Shown here piece by piece: positions 26,701-38,837 of a stretch of DNA of 64,000 nucleotides. How positions within the stretch are numbered: position 1 is the stretch's first letter; each line of letters starts with the position of its first letter. The DNA is from Blastomyces gilchristii SLH14081 (taxonomy: Eukaryota; Ascomycota; Eurotiomycetes; Onygenales; Ajellomycetaceae): positions 496,001-560,000 of the forward strand of contig NW_003101655.1 of NCBI RefSeq assembly GCF_000003855.2. The letters are read 5' to 3'. The notes under the pieces were generated by a model. It was not told the DNA's origin, made no database searches, and saw only the letters and a list, made by a program, of their open reading frames with translations. A program made the position numbers and the translations under genes.

Positions 26701-27746
26701 GGAGAGAAAAGCTTGAATCTCTTATAGACATACAAATAAGTGAACTATGTAAGAAGAAAGAATATGAACAGCATTTGAAGAGAATTTTCACAATCATTAT
26801 AGAAGACTCTATTCTGATTTATTCAGATGACTTCAAAAATGAGAATTTGAATAGATTAGACACAGGCATTGCTTATACTGAAGATAATATCAATTTTATC
26901 TCAGATTTCTGAAATTTAGGCTGTGAATCTGAGGTCTTTGATGCTGAACTATTTGCAATAGTGAAAGCTTTCAAACTCATTGAAATAAAATCTCATAAAA
27001 GAGGAAATAGTTTGAAAGAGATATGAATATTCTCTGATAGTCAAGCTGCTTTGAAAAGACTTAGAAATAGTCAGATTCATAATGATCAAATGAATCTTGA
27101 ACTGATCTTAAACTCTGTTTTGAAAATTCAAAAGAGAAGAATATCAAAGCTGATAATTCATCTGCACTAAGTTCCTGCTCATATGAATATTCATGGCAAT
27201 GAATTGGCTGATTCAGCTGCAAAAAAAGGTGCAGAATTAAGCAGATCTATTCAAAAAATTATGTCCTGGTCTTTTATAAAGAGAAAAATAAAAGAATCTT
27301 GTTTAGACAAGTGAAATGAAAGCTGACAGAAATAAAAGAAGAGTATACATTATTCAAGATTTGAAACAAAACCCAAGTTAAAATCTTGTTCAATTAAATG
27401 TAAAAAGAAAATATTCTCATCTATAATACAGCTGAAACTAGAATATGGCTATTTCAAATCTTATATACAAAGATTTGATGATAGATTTGATTCAATAGAA
27501 TGCTCATTCTGCAATGCAAATGAGAATCCTGAGTATATTATAATGCACTGTGCATTATATAATAGTCTCAGAGTCAGATTGAAAGAGAAGTACGATCTAA
27601 ATCAATTAAATATGAGATTCTTATTCTCAACTGAGACAGGAATTAAATACTTAATAGACTTTCTATCAGAAACTCAAGCAGCTACAAGAAAATGGCTAAA
27701 TTCAGAAATATCTGAATATGAAGAGGAGGAAATCAATCAGATATAG
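23793..27746 (+). pseudogene. LINE L2 ORF2 (endonuclease, reverse transcriptase, RNase H)
   Basis: Same layout as L1 ORF2: endonuclease about 23,920-24,280 (GDFNAHHL at 24258-24281), reverse transcriptase about 25,350-26,150 with Y-V-D-D near 25,895, RNase H about 26,820-27,260, C-terminal knuckle near 27,500-27,560. The start codon appears changed from ATG to ATA near 23793. Trp codons are mostly TGA. The frame ends at TAG 27744-27746, two codons later than in L4; L3 shares this longer end. Confidence 0.85.
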
Positions 27747-28134
27747 TCTGTTAAAACAGCTATATACTATTCTTTAATAATTTGTTTTATTACAGTCTCT
27801 CTTTACTTTACCTTTTTCTTTCAATTCCTTTCTATCTATCTATTTAATGTGTCTATCTTTAAGACTGTGTTCTCTTTTCCTTTGTCATGATATTGTCAAA
27901 TGATTTCAAAGTATCAGAAGATGTTAAGACACTGCAATTTGTAAACAGTTTTTGTATTCTGAGCTGGAATTTTCTGATTTTGCATATCTGAAATTGGTGA
28001 ATGTATAATAGTTAACTTTACAGATATAGGAAAAACCCTGAGAACTAAAAGTTCTCAGGTAGATGTCATAGTCTCTGACTGCATACATCTATAATTGAAG
28101 AATAATAATAATAATAATAATTCTTTGCAGAGTA

Positions 28135-30416
28135 CATCATCACATTATTCAGATATATTACTATGAAGATATTCAGATATATATAAAGTGTTTTATTGAT
28201 GAAAGACTGAAATACTGTGAAGACATTAGTCAAATCAAAAGATATTACTAGATATTCAAATAATTCCAGTACAGTTCTAAAGACAGTCTTTCATTCATTC
28301 TCAGACTGTATTCACAGCTGTGTATATATATTAATCATATTCAGTTATGTGAATATAACAGCTTCTGTAAGACAGTTGATCACATTCTTAATCAGAGATA
28401 GAGAATAGTGACTCTTTGTAATCTTGAAGTTCAGATTATAATAGTTCATCTACAATCTGAGATCTTCATTCTTCTTCTTTATGAATATCACAGAGGCTTC
28501 TGCAGAGATCTATGAAGATCAGAGAAAGTCATTCTTCAGATTCTTCTTTACATAAGCCTGTAAGATCTCTGTCTCATGATGAGAGCACTTATAGATTGAT
28601 TCTCAGAAGAGTTTCTACTCTTCTATCAAATCTATTATCAGATTCTTCTTATAGTGAGATAAAAGCTCAGCTGTCTTAGCTGAACTGAATATCTCTGTAA
28701 GATCTTGATATTTCTCTGATATCTGAAGCTCACTTTTCATAATCATGAAATTCTCAGACATTTATAAAGTCATTATATAGATAGACTTGTCTTCTCTAAT
28801 CAACTCTACAGTATCAACTGATTCTATCTCTGTAAGTAAGTCTATCAACACTGATTAGAAGAATAAACCTGACTCACAGACAGCTATGTATGAATTGTGT
28901 TTTTAAAGTTATACAAGTCTCAAGTACATATTATCTGTGATGTCTGTGATAATCACAGTTTCTGTAAATCTTCTTTAGATTTCAGAGAGATCTTGCAATT
29001 CAAAGATAATTCTTATAAGTTTCTCAGTTCTCAGATCTGAGTTCTCATATTCTGCTTATTATAAGAGCAGATTCTCAGTTTTCATCACTCAGCTCATTTA
29101 CTCTGTAAGCTTTAGAGATACTACAGTGACCTGAGATTCTGAGTTTATCAATGCTTTTCATACTGATAAGACAGTAGTATCACAGCACAGTCTCTCTCTA
29201 TAAGCATGCATTTTCATTAGAGAAGTAACAGATTCAGATGTCAGCTTCAAAACTCTTAAGACAGCTATTACTGACTCTGTCTGTAACTTCTCAAATTTGT
29301 ATTTTAATTTATCTAGACAGTTTGTGTGAAGATATTCTGATTTAGAACAGATAAAATAGAGACTCTTTTTCTTGATCTCTCTGTTATACACTCTATTTAT
29401 AAGAGCTTGTGAAGCTCTCTCTCTCTGCTCAACAGTCAGATACAAATCTCTCTATATTTTATTATTTTTTCTCAGTAAATCTGTTCTCTGTTGTTCTAAT
29501 TCTTACAGAACTGATTGATAATTCACTCTCTGCAGATCTGTGACTCTCACAGTGATCTGTAAGTGATAAATGAGAGTCATCAGTTTCTTCAGAGTCAAGA
29601 ACTTAGAGTCTTACTCAATGAGCTTGTTCTGTATATCTTTATTCAGTCTCTTTATAAATATTATCATTCAGATCTTATTTTAGAGCCCTGTTTTCACAGA
29701 TCTTAATTCACATCACAATTTCATGAAGCACTGTGAGTAATCTTCATCAGATTTCTCACCTCTTTTTCTAATATTAATGATCACAGCTCAGGTATTCTCT
29801 GTTCAGCTTGTAGAGTCTCTTAACTTATTCTCTAGATAGATCTTGAGAACAGATCAGCAGAATCTCTTATAATTATTTTCTAGATAATTCAGTCAGTTAT
29901 TGACTCTTATATAGTAGAGATCTGTCATCACATAGATGACAGCTTCTTCATCTTTCATATCACACAGCTGGGCTTGTAAGTCAATTTCAAATACAAACTT
30001 ATAAAAGCTTTTATAGATTATGATTCAGTAAGTGATCTTAAGCAGTTATAACTTAAGAAAGTTTCTTTTCAGTTCATAGATATCTCTGAAGATCATGTCT
30101 ATAGACTCAGTTTAAGAGTGTTTACAGACAGTAAGTATTTCTTGTAGAAAAATAGCTTAGTTCTGTGAAAGATGCTCAAGAATATTCTTCACTGAGATTG
30201 ATTTATTTGTGAGTTCAGAGAGTTTCTCTATCACAGATGTAGAGAATAATGTTCTGTGAGTGATTAATAAGTTCTCTGAGACTTCTTTTATAAAGATTAT
30301 TCATGATTCAGATGACTGCTTCTGAGTATCTGTAGTAGAGTTCACAGGGATTGAAGTATGCAAGTTTCTAGTTCTTTCAGTTATAACAGATGATTACTGA
30401 CTGACAGAACTTGAAA
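28135..30416 (-). pseudogene. Gypsy B1 gag, protease and first half of reverse transcriptase
   Basis: Minus strand, read downward. Gag is at about 30,050-29,150, with a Cys knuckle remnant (LYFICSKSEYLHTNC near 29,350). The protease region is at about 29,050-28,750. Reverse transcriptase runs from 28,650 to the L2 insertion, with FRTVLELFEYLVMSFDLTN and the C-D-D active-site remnant near 28,140. Motif order and wording match gypsy reverse transcriptase. The gene resumes at 22,471 on the far side of L2. The internal region begins TTTCAAGTTCTGTC next to the 5' LTR; no gag start codon could be fixed. Confidence 0.85.
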
Positions 30417-30674
30417 TGTAAGAATAAGTGCTTACAGATGATTATTCAGGTGTTTGCAGCTTCATATGATATATACTGTTAACTACTAGAAGTATTCACA
30501 ATAGAAAGATAAAATATAGAGATCAAATATATAATAGTATTCAAGCTGAGTTATAAATAGTAGTCACAAACTTCAGTTTATATAGTTGTGTGTAGTCAAG
30601 GGCTGCTAACCCTATTGATTACGCGAGAGATAGGAATAGGGGTAAAGAATCCGCGAGAAGCGGGATTTCTTATA
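30417..30674 (-). repeat. 5' LTR of gypsy B1
   Basis: 258-bp LTR matching 11951-12208. The outer end reads TTCTTATA, so the terminal CA has become TA, a C-to-T change. Internal CpG-bearing patches survive (GATTACGCGAGAGATAGG, AATCCGCGAGAAGCGGG) near 30618-30665. It is followed by GTTAT, the duplicated target. Confidence 0.9.
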
Positions 30675-31957
30675 GTTATAATATCTTACAACTGAAGATT
30701 TAATTATTGTATAATAACATAGATCACTGTCTATCATGGCTTTTATATTATACATATTATCTATCACAGTAGATACAAGAATTGCATTCATTGTCATTTT
30801 CTCTTTAAATTATTGTTGTCTGACCTCTTCAAGCTTCTGCTTGTGAATTTGAACAGAAGCTAATCTTTTCCCTGTTTCACTGAGACATTCTCATAGTTAT
30901 CTTCTGAATTTTCCTTTAATGTAACATGATTGACATGGACAGACACTGATTTATCTTTTGAGTGAGAAGGCATATAGACTGATCAGTAGTTGAAAGTGAT
31001 GTGTTCTGATCAGTTACAGTTGATACACATCTCACATTGATATCAATCAGCAACTTCTTTGAGAGCAATCTCAGAGACTTGAAAATTTATTCAGATAACA
31101 GAGACTCTTATTTATGTATAGACATTTGAGTTCACTCAATTCATAGCATCTGCATTGTCATTCTTCAGCATAGATGTATAAGTGACTGAGATGTAACATC
31201 TTCTGTCACTGTTCTGTATACTCTTGAGCTTGATTAGACAGTCATTCAATGTCTGAAGTTGTATGCAAAAGTCTTTATAAGTTAAGTCTTCATCTACACT
31301 TACAAGAGTCTGTAAGAGTTTGAAAGTTAATATCTTCTTGAGCATACTAATCTTCATTCAATTCTTTCAAGATTGATCACCTGCTTCTAGAACCTTGGTG
31401 TTGAAGTTGAGAATGAATGTTATAAGAGAAGTGTTTCTCTGTCAAGCACTCTATAATTAATCTAACACTTTCTGTTACATAGTAGTGTCTCAGAACAGAA
31501 TGTCAAGATGTTTGATAATATTATCAGATATTCATGATGCTGATTCACATGCTTTCATTCATGAATGAAACTTCTATCTTATGTGATTCTTCAATTATTC
31601 ATTGATATATCAATCTTGATTGATTAGTGAACTGATAGTATCTTCATCTACACTTAGTTTCACAAGCATTTTCAATCTTTATAATGAATAGAGAGTGAGA
31701 TCAGAAGTATTAAAATATGCAGAAGTATCTAGACATTTCTTTGACACTCACATGTTTATATCTGATTCAGTCAGTGTTGAAATTGCTTATACAGAGTTTC
31801 CTAGTTAAGATAATCATTGAATTTCCTTGTATTAGTGTTGTTAAGTCACATGCATATCAGCTATCTATTGCTGTTGTAATTTCAACATTACTCAGAGTCA
31901 CTGTGACACTGCATCTATATTCACATTCAAGAGTTCTCTTATATTATCAGCAGACAT
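30675..31957 (-). pseudogene. Gypsy G2 gag and protease (second segment of the split element)
   Basis: Minus strand from ATG near 31957 (MSADN). Gag holds a stretch of 73 stop-free codons at 31,136-31,357 (MLKKILTFKLLQTLVSVDED), a knuckle remnant near 31,020, then the protease region (AMIDSDLCYYTIIKSSVV near 30,720). The B1 insertion cuts the gene at 30675; its continuation is at 11950 and below. Asp-Ser-Asp instead of the usual Asp-Ser/Thr-Gly suggests a dead protease, though G1 also departs from the usual triad. Confidence 0.8.
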
Positions 31958-32239
31958 AGCTGTATCATTCATCAGATGTGTGTTATCTGCAGAATCAGAA
32001 GAATTGTAATTATATGAATATCTCATACATTTAAGATATCAGAACTCTCAGGTCTTTCACTGACATTCTCTTTGTAAGATTGTGTTACAGGGCCAGAGTG
32101 ACTGATGAGCAAGCTTCTATCTAGAGACTCAGTGTCTGTTTAACTGATTGTCATTTCTCTATTTCTTACATGTCATTACATGTTCAGATATCTCAGTGAG
32201 TAATCATTTCTAATGAGAAGATGATGAACATTTTCCAAG
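31958..32239 (-). other. Gypsy G2 5' leader
   Basis: Between the 5' LTR and the gag ATG. No coding frame. It contains two short similar blocks (ATCATTTCTAATGAGA-like) that occur in the leader of every Gypsy-A copy here (near 17,900, 33,480 and 38,720), where they are repeated two or three times. The primer-binding site should lie directly inside the LTR. Confidence 0.6.
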
Positions 32240-32509
32240 TGTAGAAGGTCTACACTGAATAGATCAGTATAATATATAGGTCTTATAATACAAAAGTGAA
32301 AAACATTAGAGAAGGAAAGAAAGAGAAAGTGCAGAAATCAGTGATCAGAGTGAATATTTATACACATACACAGTGAAGCTTCAGGGCAGAAGAATAGAAA
32401 TTCCATGGGTTTTTCAGCTGAGAATTGATGACTGAGGATTGAAGCTTTCGGCGGAATCTGTGGAGTGTAATGAAATAGTCTATATGATTGGTCGGCGCAG
32501 CCCGTCACA
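32240..32509 (-). repeat. 5' LTR of gypsy G2
   Basis: 270-bp LTR pairing with 8127-8396. The outer end keeps GGCGCAGCCCGTCACA. It is followed directly by the CTCTT duplication. Confidence 0.9.
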
Positions 32510-32639
32510 CTCTTTTTTCTTCACAGTAACAAGAGATCTTTTCTCACTGAGATTTTTTATAGATATAAAGAGTTTTTAGTAAGTATCACTGCAGTGCTGA
32601 GCCTGATTCTATGAAATCACTCAGTGAAAGACTTTGAAT
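32510..32639 (+). other. Gypsy B2 3' untranslated end
   Basis: Resumes B2 after the G2 insertion. It is the reverse-complement match of B1 12240-12370. Non-coding. It runs into the assembly gap. Confidence 0.7.
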
Positions 32640-32777
32640 NNNNNNNNNNNNNNNNNNNNNNNNNNNNNNNNNNNNNNNNNNNNNNNNNNNNNNNNNNNNN
32701 NNNNNNNNNNNNNNNNNNNNNNNNNNNNNNNNNNNNNNNNNNNNNNNNNNNNNNNNNNNNNNNNNNNNNNNNNNNNN
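32640..32777. other. Assembly gap of 138 Ns
   Basis: Unsequenced bases. By comparison with B1 the gap should hold the B2 polypurine tract and about the first 60 bases of its 3' LTR, so its true length may be close to the printed one. Confidence 0.95.
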
Positions 32778-32972
32778 GCACTAGCAGCCCTTGACTACAC
32801 ACAACTATATAGACTGAAGTTCATGAATACTATTCATAACTCAGCTTGAATACTATTATATATTTAATCTCTATATTTATCTTTCTACTGTTAATACTTC
32901 TAGTAGCTATCAGTACATATCATATCAAGCTGCAAACACCCGAATAATCGCCTGCGAGCACTTATTCTTACA
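32778..32972 (+). repeat. 3' LTR of gypsy B2 (start hidden in gap)
   Basis: Last 195 bases of a Gypsy-B LTR, reverse complement of 11951-12145. It ends CGAGCACTTATTCTTACA. CpG sites near the end survive better than in B1. It is followed at once by LINE L5 sequence. Confidence 0.85.
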
Positions 32973-33147
32973 AACATAGCTATTTCAAATCTTATATATA
33001 AAGATTTGAAAACAGATATGATTCAATAAAATACTTATTCTGCAATTCAATTAAGAGTTCTGAGTATATTATAGTGCACTGTGTATTATACAATAATCTC
33101 AGAGTCAGATTAAAAGAGAAGTATGATATAAATCAATTATATATAAG
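32973..33147 (+). mobile_element. LINE fragment L5 (part of ORF2 C-terminal region)
   Basis: 175 bases matching L2 at about 27446-27615 (the C-terminal region around the knuckle), with many transitions. It is squeezed between the 3' LTR of B2 and the 5' LTR of gypsy X, so both seem to have inserted into one LINE copy. The rest of that copy is missing on both sides. Confidence 0.75.
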
Positions 33148-33458
33148 TGTGGCGGGCTGCGCCCGATCAATCATATAGACTATTTCATTACACTTCATAG
33201 ATTCCGCCAAGAGCTCCAATTCTCAGTCACTGATTCTCAACTGAAAAACTCACAGAATTTCTATTCTTTCACTCTGAGACTTCACTATGTATGCGGAATT
33301 TCTATTCTTTCATTTCAAAGCTTCACTGTGTATATGTATAAATATTCACTCTGATTACTGATTCCTGCACTTTCTCTTTTTTCCTTTTATAACATTTTTC
33401 ACTTTGTTATATAAGACCTATATTATTATACTGATCTATTCAGTGTAGGCCTCTTACA
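33148..33458 (+). repeat. 5' LTR of gypsy X
   Basis: 311-bp LTR, starts TGTGGCGGGCTGCGCCCGAT and ends CTCTTACA. It has an internal direct duplication (repeat starts near 33254 and 33296) absent from the G1, G2 and Y LTRs. Confidence 0.88.
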
Positions 33459-33777
33459 CTTGAAAAACATTCTTTATCTTCTCATTAGAAATAATTACTC
33501 ACATTCATCATCTTCTTATTAGAAAACAATTACTTATTGAGAAGATATCTGAATGTGTAACAACATGTAAGAAATAAGAGAAATGAATAATTAGTTAAGT
33601 AGATACTGAGTCTCTAGATAGAAGCTTACTCATCAGTCACTCTGACTCTGTAACAAGATCTTATAAGAGAATATCAGTGAAAGATCTGAGTTCTGACATC
33701 TTAGATATATAAGATATTCATACAATTACACTTTTTTCAATTTCACAGATATCACACATCTGATGAATAATATAGTT

Positions 33778-36700
33778 ATGTTGACTGATAATATAAGAGA
33801 AACCTCGAACGCGAGCATAGACACTGTGCCACAGTGACTTTAAGCAATATTAAAATTACAACAGCAATAGATAGCTGATATGCATGTAACTCAACAATAT
33901 CAATATAAGAAAATTCAACAATTATCTCAACTAGAAATCCCTGTATAAGCAATTTCAACACTGACTGAATCAGATATGAACATGCAAGCACTGAAGAAAT
34001 GTCTAAATACTTCTATATATTTTAATACTTCTGATCTCACTCTCTATTCATCATGAAGATTGGAAATGCTTGTGAAACTAAGTATAGATGAAGATGTCAT
34101 TGATTTGTTAACTAATCAAGATTAGTATATCAATGAATGATTGAAGAATTGTGTGAGACAGAAGTTTCATTCATAAATGAAGATATATGAACTGATATTA
34201 TATACATCTGATAACATCATCAAATATCTCAATGTTCTGTTCTGAGACACTGCTATGTAACAGAAGATATTAGATTGATTACTGAGTACTTAACAGAGAA
34301 ATACTTCTCTTATAATATTCATCTCTGATTTCAACATCAAGATTCTAGAAGCAGATGATCAATCTTGAGAGAATTAAATGAAGATTAGTATACTTAAGAA
34401 GACACTAACTTTCAAACTTCTACAGACTCTTATAAGTATAGATGAAGATCAGACTTATAAAGACTTCTACATATAACTTTAAATATTGAATGATTATCTC
34501 ATCAAGCTTAAGAGTATACAGAACAGTGGCAGAAGATGTTACATTTCAGTCACTCATATATCTGCATCAAAGAATAACAATGCAGATGCTATGAATTAAG
34601 TGAACTTAAATATCTATATATAAACAAGAGTCTTCATCATCTGAACAAGTTTCTGAGTTCTCAGAATCACTCTCAAAGAAGTTGCTGATTGATATTAATA
34701 TAAGATGTGCATCAACTGTAACTGATCAGAACATATCACTTTTAACTGTCAATCAGCTTAGGTGTCTTCTTACTTAAAGAATGAATCAGCACCTGTCCAT
34801 GCTAATCACATTACATTAAAGGAAGATTCAGAAGATAATTATAACAACACTTCAGTGAAACAGAGAAAAGATTAGCTTCTGATCAAATTCACAAGCAGAA
34901 GCTTGAAGAGATTGAATGACAATGATTTGAAGAGAAAATGACAATGAACGCGATTCTTGTATCTACTGTGATAGATAATATATATAATATAAAAGCCATG
35001 ATAGACAGCAGTCTATGTTATTATACAATGATTAAATCTTCAGTTGTAAGACATTATAATCTCCAGCATATCTTCTTATCAAAACCCTGACTTCTCACAG
35101 AATTTAATGATTCAAAAGACATTCACATCTGTTATATAATGAAACTAAACATAGATATTGAAGAACATTAATATGAAGATACTTATATATATAAAGTTAA
35201 TAATCTTGACTATAATCTTATGCTAGGACTTGTCTGACTATCTGAACAAGACATCTTGTTGAACACTTAAAACAGAAGCTTAATATTCTCTAATAATAAT
35301 AGAATTTATAAAGATGATATTCACAAGACTATGAATCTTACACAGATCTCTATCAACACTTATAAAATACTCTGAAAAAGAAGTCATTGACAAGATTATT
35401 AACAAAGTCATTAATAGCAGAATTATGTAATAGTCTATTTCATCAGTCTGACTGATATTAAGAAAGTTCTAGAGAAGTTATTCTGTACTATAATAATAGA
35501 TTCTCATACAAAACTCTCTCAACAATATCACAAATATCTAGATATCTTTCAACAAGACAATATTACAAATATACTTCTCTTACAAGGCTCAGAAGTGAAT
35601 CACAGTATCAAGTTAGAAAAGAAGAATGCTAAGAATTTCAAGTCATCATAGAGCCTTCTTTATAACATGTCTTGAGATGAACTTCTTCTTCTTCAGAAGA
35701 CACTCAATGATCTGTTGAATAAGAAATTTATACATATTAGTAACTCTTTCACTGCAGCTTCTATTCTCTTTGCAAAGAAATCAGATAAAGAACTCTGATT
35801 CTGTGTGAACTATTAAGATCTGAACAGATTGATAAAGAAAGATCATTATCTCTTATCTCTCATCAATGAAATTCTAGCATATATCAGACAAGCTCAATGA
35901 TTTACAAAGCTAGATATCATCATCACATTTCATAAGATTTGTATTACTGAAGAAGATAAATAGCTTACAGTATTTCAAATATATTATGATCTCTTTGAAT
36001 AAGTAATCACACTCTTTGAACTGACTAACACTCTCAGTATATTTCAGAAGTATATTAACTGAGCACTTCAACATTTTCTCAATGAGTTTGTATCTGTATA
36101 TCTTGATAATATTCTTATCTTTATCAATGAATTCAGAAAGAAACATCAGAAACATGTGCAGAGAGTATTATAATAATTATAAGAAGCAGAACTATTAATA
36201 GATATTGATAAGTGTGATTTCAAAGTCAAGAGTACAAAATATGTAGATTTTATCATAGAAGCTGACAAGAGAATTTAAATAAATTCTGAGAAGATCTTCA
36301 TCATTCTTGAATGAGAAGCTTCATATACTATGAAAGATGTACAAAGCTTCATTGAATTTACTAACTTCTATCAGCAATTTATACAAAACTTCTCAGATAT
36401 TATAAGACCACTTACAGAACTTATCAAGAAGAACTCAGTATTTCAGTGATCAGCAGACACTGAAGCTGTATTCATATAGATGAAGAAGATATTCATTAAT
36501 ATCTCTCTGCTGATAATATTTGATTGTGATTATAAGACAGTTATTGAAGCTGATGTCTCTGACTATGTCACAGAAGAAGCTATATTGTAATATGATGATG
36601 AAGATGTCTTACAGTTATATGTCTTCATATCTAAGAAACTGAGCCTCACTGAATATAATTACAAGATCTATGACAAGGAACTTCTCACAATTATACACTG

Positions 36701-38406
36701 TCTAGAAGAATAGAACTCTGAACTTCAAAGTGTCTTCAAATTTGAGATAATCACAGATTATAAGAATCTTAAATACTTCACTATTATCTGTAAGCTTACT
36801 GAATGACAGATATAATAATCTGAGCTATTAAGTTATTTTCATTTCACAATACACTACTGTCTCAGCAGTCAGAACTCAATGACAGATGCTCTCTCATAAT
36901 AAGAGCAAGATATGTCTTCTGATGTAACAGACAACTGCTGAATGAATCAAGAGCATCAGCTCTTAGATTCAAAAATACTAGTTGATTACAATAAGACAAC
37001 TCATAACATTATATACACTTCTCTAATTAGAATACTCTCTCTTCAAACTATCACTGATACTGATATTAACACTGATACTGATATCTCAACTTCTTCTGAA
37101 TCTACACTGAATGAATTGTGATATATAACAGCTTAAACTGATGAACTTCTTTAAGCACTCACTGAAGCAGTATGTCAAGAAGCACTCTGATTTCTTCCAG
37201 AACTATATATAAGAATCAACATCTCAGAATACTCAATTGATGACAATAATACTCTGTAATTCTGTGAATAATACTGAGTCTCTCACTTCAAATTCTTACA
37301 TACTCAGATAATACAAGAAATGCATGATTTATATATAACTAATCATTCAGATTATGAGCAACTGTATTAAATACTGTCTTAAGAGTTCTACTGATCTGAG
37401 ATATCAAACAGCATCAGATATTTCATTCAAAACTGTAATTATTAGTCTTTTATTATCTTATAAAAGAACTGTAGAAAAGGTCTACTGAAATCACTCAATA
37501 TCTCTGATAGAATCTGATAAGATGTAGTAATTAACTTCACTGTTAATCTCTCTGAGAGCAAGAATTACAAGAATATTCTGATTATCATTGACTAATTGAG
37601 TAAAGATATAATATTGAAATCTTGTAATAAGATAAATACTGAACAAGTTACTGAAGTCTTTCTACAGAGCCTGTTCTATTGAATATATAGATTATCAAGA
37701 TCTATAGTATCAGATCAAGATCATTAATTTATGAGTACTCTCTGAACAAGAATCTGTTAAGTTCTCAAGATTACATGCTGTTTATCAACTACTTATCACT
37801 CTGAGACTGATAATGCATCAGAACAGACAATTCAGATTATAAAGAATTATCTTTATAAGTTCTGTAATCACTTATAAGATAATTGACATAATCTTCTTCT
37901 ACACACAGAGATTGCTATCAATGACTGAGATGCTGTTTTAACAGGGATAAGCCTGTTCTTTCTTATACACAGTTATTATATGAAAGTGTTGAATCTTCTA
38001 GAGATTTCACAGTTCACACTGAATCTTTGTAGTTCAATTTAAATCACTGATAATATAGTAATAAAGCTCTGAGATACCTGTCATTGGGCAGAGACCTTCA
38101 TGATAAGCACTAAACAAGATCAAGAGAACTGAATCAATGTTCACTAAGACTCTGCTGAACAATATAAGATAGAAAACCTGATATAATTAAATCTTAAGAA
38201 CATATAGATTATACACTCATCTTGTACACTGAATTATCACTATATCAAGTATAAAGTGATAGAAGTTCTAGACAGTTATAACTACTGTCTTGACATATTA
38301 TCAGAAATTCATAATGTCTTTCATACAAGCTGCTTCACTGCACTATCACTGATTCATTCTCTTCTCAACTGACTTCTAACTGACAGATATCAGAAATCAT
38401 AGAAGA
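33778..38406 (+). pseudogene. Gypsy X Gag-Pol polyprotein, 3' end missing
   Basis: Frame from ATG 33778 (MLTDN). Gag continues to a knuckle near 34,700-34,750 (CINCN.SEHI). The protease region is near 35,000 (AMIDSSLCYYTMIKSS). Reverse transcriptase is at 35,780-36,400 with F-T-K-L-D at 35901-35915; its active site near 36,100 reads Y-L-D-N, so one catalytic Asp is lost. RNase H is at 36,500-36,900 (VIEADVSDYVTE). Integrase spans about 37,300-38,100: first Asp in IIID near 37,585, second in VSDQD near 37,706, third acidic residue in HSETDNASEQ near 37,800-37,827. The frame is riddled with stops. It breaks at 38406, about 200 bases before the expected end, losing the chromodomain and polypurine tract present in Y. 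Confidence 0.85.
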
Positions 38407-38698
38407 TGTGACAGGCTGCGCCCGATCATCATATAGACTATTCCATTACACTTCATAGATTCCGCTGAAAGCTCCGATTCTCGGTCATTCTCAATCGCTG
38501 ATTCTCAGCTGAAAAACCCACAGAATTTCTATTCTTCCGCCCCGAAGCTCCACCGCGTACACCATCACATATGCGTATAAATATTCACTTCAATTGCTGA
38601 TTCTCACACTTTCTCTTTCTTTTCCTTCTTTAATGTTTTTCACTTTGTATTATAAGATCTATATATTATACTGATCTATTTAGTGTAGGCCTCTTACA
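38407..38698 (+). repeat. 5' LTR of gypsy Y
   Basis: 292-bp LTR with relatively many CpG sites (TTCCGCCCCGAAGCTCCACC near 38535) and without the internal duplication of the X LTRs. It abuts X pol sequence directly, with no polypurine tract in front, so it is not the native 3' LTR of X. Confidence 0.85.
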
Positions 38699-38800
38699 CT
38701 TGAAAAATGTTCATCATCTTCTTATTAGAAATAATTATTCACACTCATTGTCTTCTTATTAGAAATGATTACTTATTGAGAAGATATCTGAATGTGTAAC

Positions 38801-38837
38801 TAGACTGACCGTGTGACCGTGTCTGGGACCAGGACCA
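38801..38837 (+). repeat. Left terminal sequence of the hAT, shared with the MITEs
   Basis: 37 bases identical to positions 57551-57587 and 59052-59088 of the MITEs. The outermost TAGACTGACCG pairs imperfectly with the MITE right end (TAGACTGGCCG as reverse complement). Probable transposase recognition end. Confidence 0.85.

Larger units (their letters stand above)
22467..28120 (+). mobile_element. Tad1-like LINE copy L2, 5' truncated, inserted in gypsy B1
   Basis: Starts inside ORF1 (Ser-rich stretch) and ends with AAT repeats at about 28100-28120. A 14-bp target duplication TTCTTTGCAGAGTA flanks it (22453-22466 and 28121-28134), as target-primed reverse transcription produces. The target is the reverse transcriptase gene of B1, next to its catalytic D-D codons. 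Orientation is opposite to B1. About 5.65 kb. Confidence 0.93.
11951..30674 (-). mobile_element. Gypsy-B retrotransposon copy B1, both LTRs present, split by gypsy G1 and LINE L2
   Basis: Minus-strand gypsy with LTRs of 258 bp at 11951-12208 and 30417-30674 and target duplication GTTAT (11946-11950 and 30675-30679). Its own sequence is in three pieces: 12209-12574, 18269-22466 and 28135-30416. They are interrupted by G1 (duplication ACAAG) and L2 (duplication TTCTTTGCAGAGTA). Rejoined it is about 7.4 kb, with gag, protease, reverse transcriptase, RNase H, integrase and a 3' region of about 1.7 kb. It interrupts the protease region of G2. Confidence 0.92.
8127..32509 (-). mobile_element. Gypsy-A retrotransposon copy G2, full length but split by gypsy B1
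   Basis: Minus-strand chromovirus-type gypsy. The LTRs at 8127-8396 and 32240-32509 are both 270 bp, start with TG and end with CA. The target duplication is CTCTT (8122-8126 and 32510-32514). Internal sequence is present as 8397-11950 and 30675-32239, separated by B1 with its own duplication GTTAT. Without B1 the element is about 5.7 kb, the same size as G1. It entered gypsy B2 in the opposite orientation. Confidence 0.92.
5535..32972 (+). mobile_element. Gypsy-B retrotransposon copy B2 (5' truncated, split by gypsy G2)
   Basis: Ty3/gypsy element on the plus strand present as two pieces: 5535-8126 (integrase to 3' region) and 32510-32972 (3' end and 3' LTR). The pieces are separated by the insertion of G2, whose flanks repeat CTCTT. 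Joined, the flanks match the uninterrupted order in B1 (reverse complement of 12209-12574). The element starts inside integrase, so its 5' LTR, gag and reverse transcriptase are missing. The 3' LTR is partly hidden by the N gap. It sits in LINE fragment L5, which resumes at 32973. Confidence 0.8.

Noticed and set aside
32617..32849. Open frames across the N run
   Set aside because: Artefacts of translating unknown bases.
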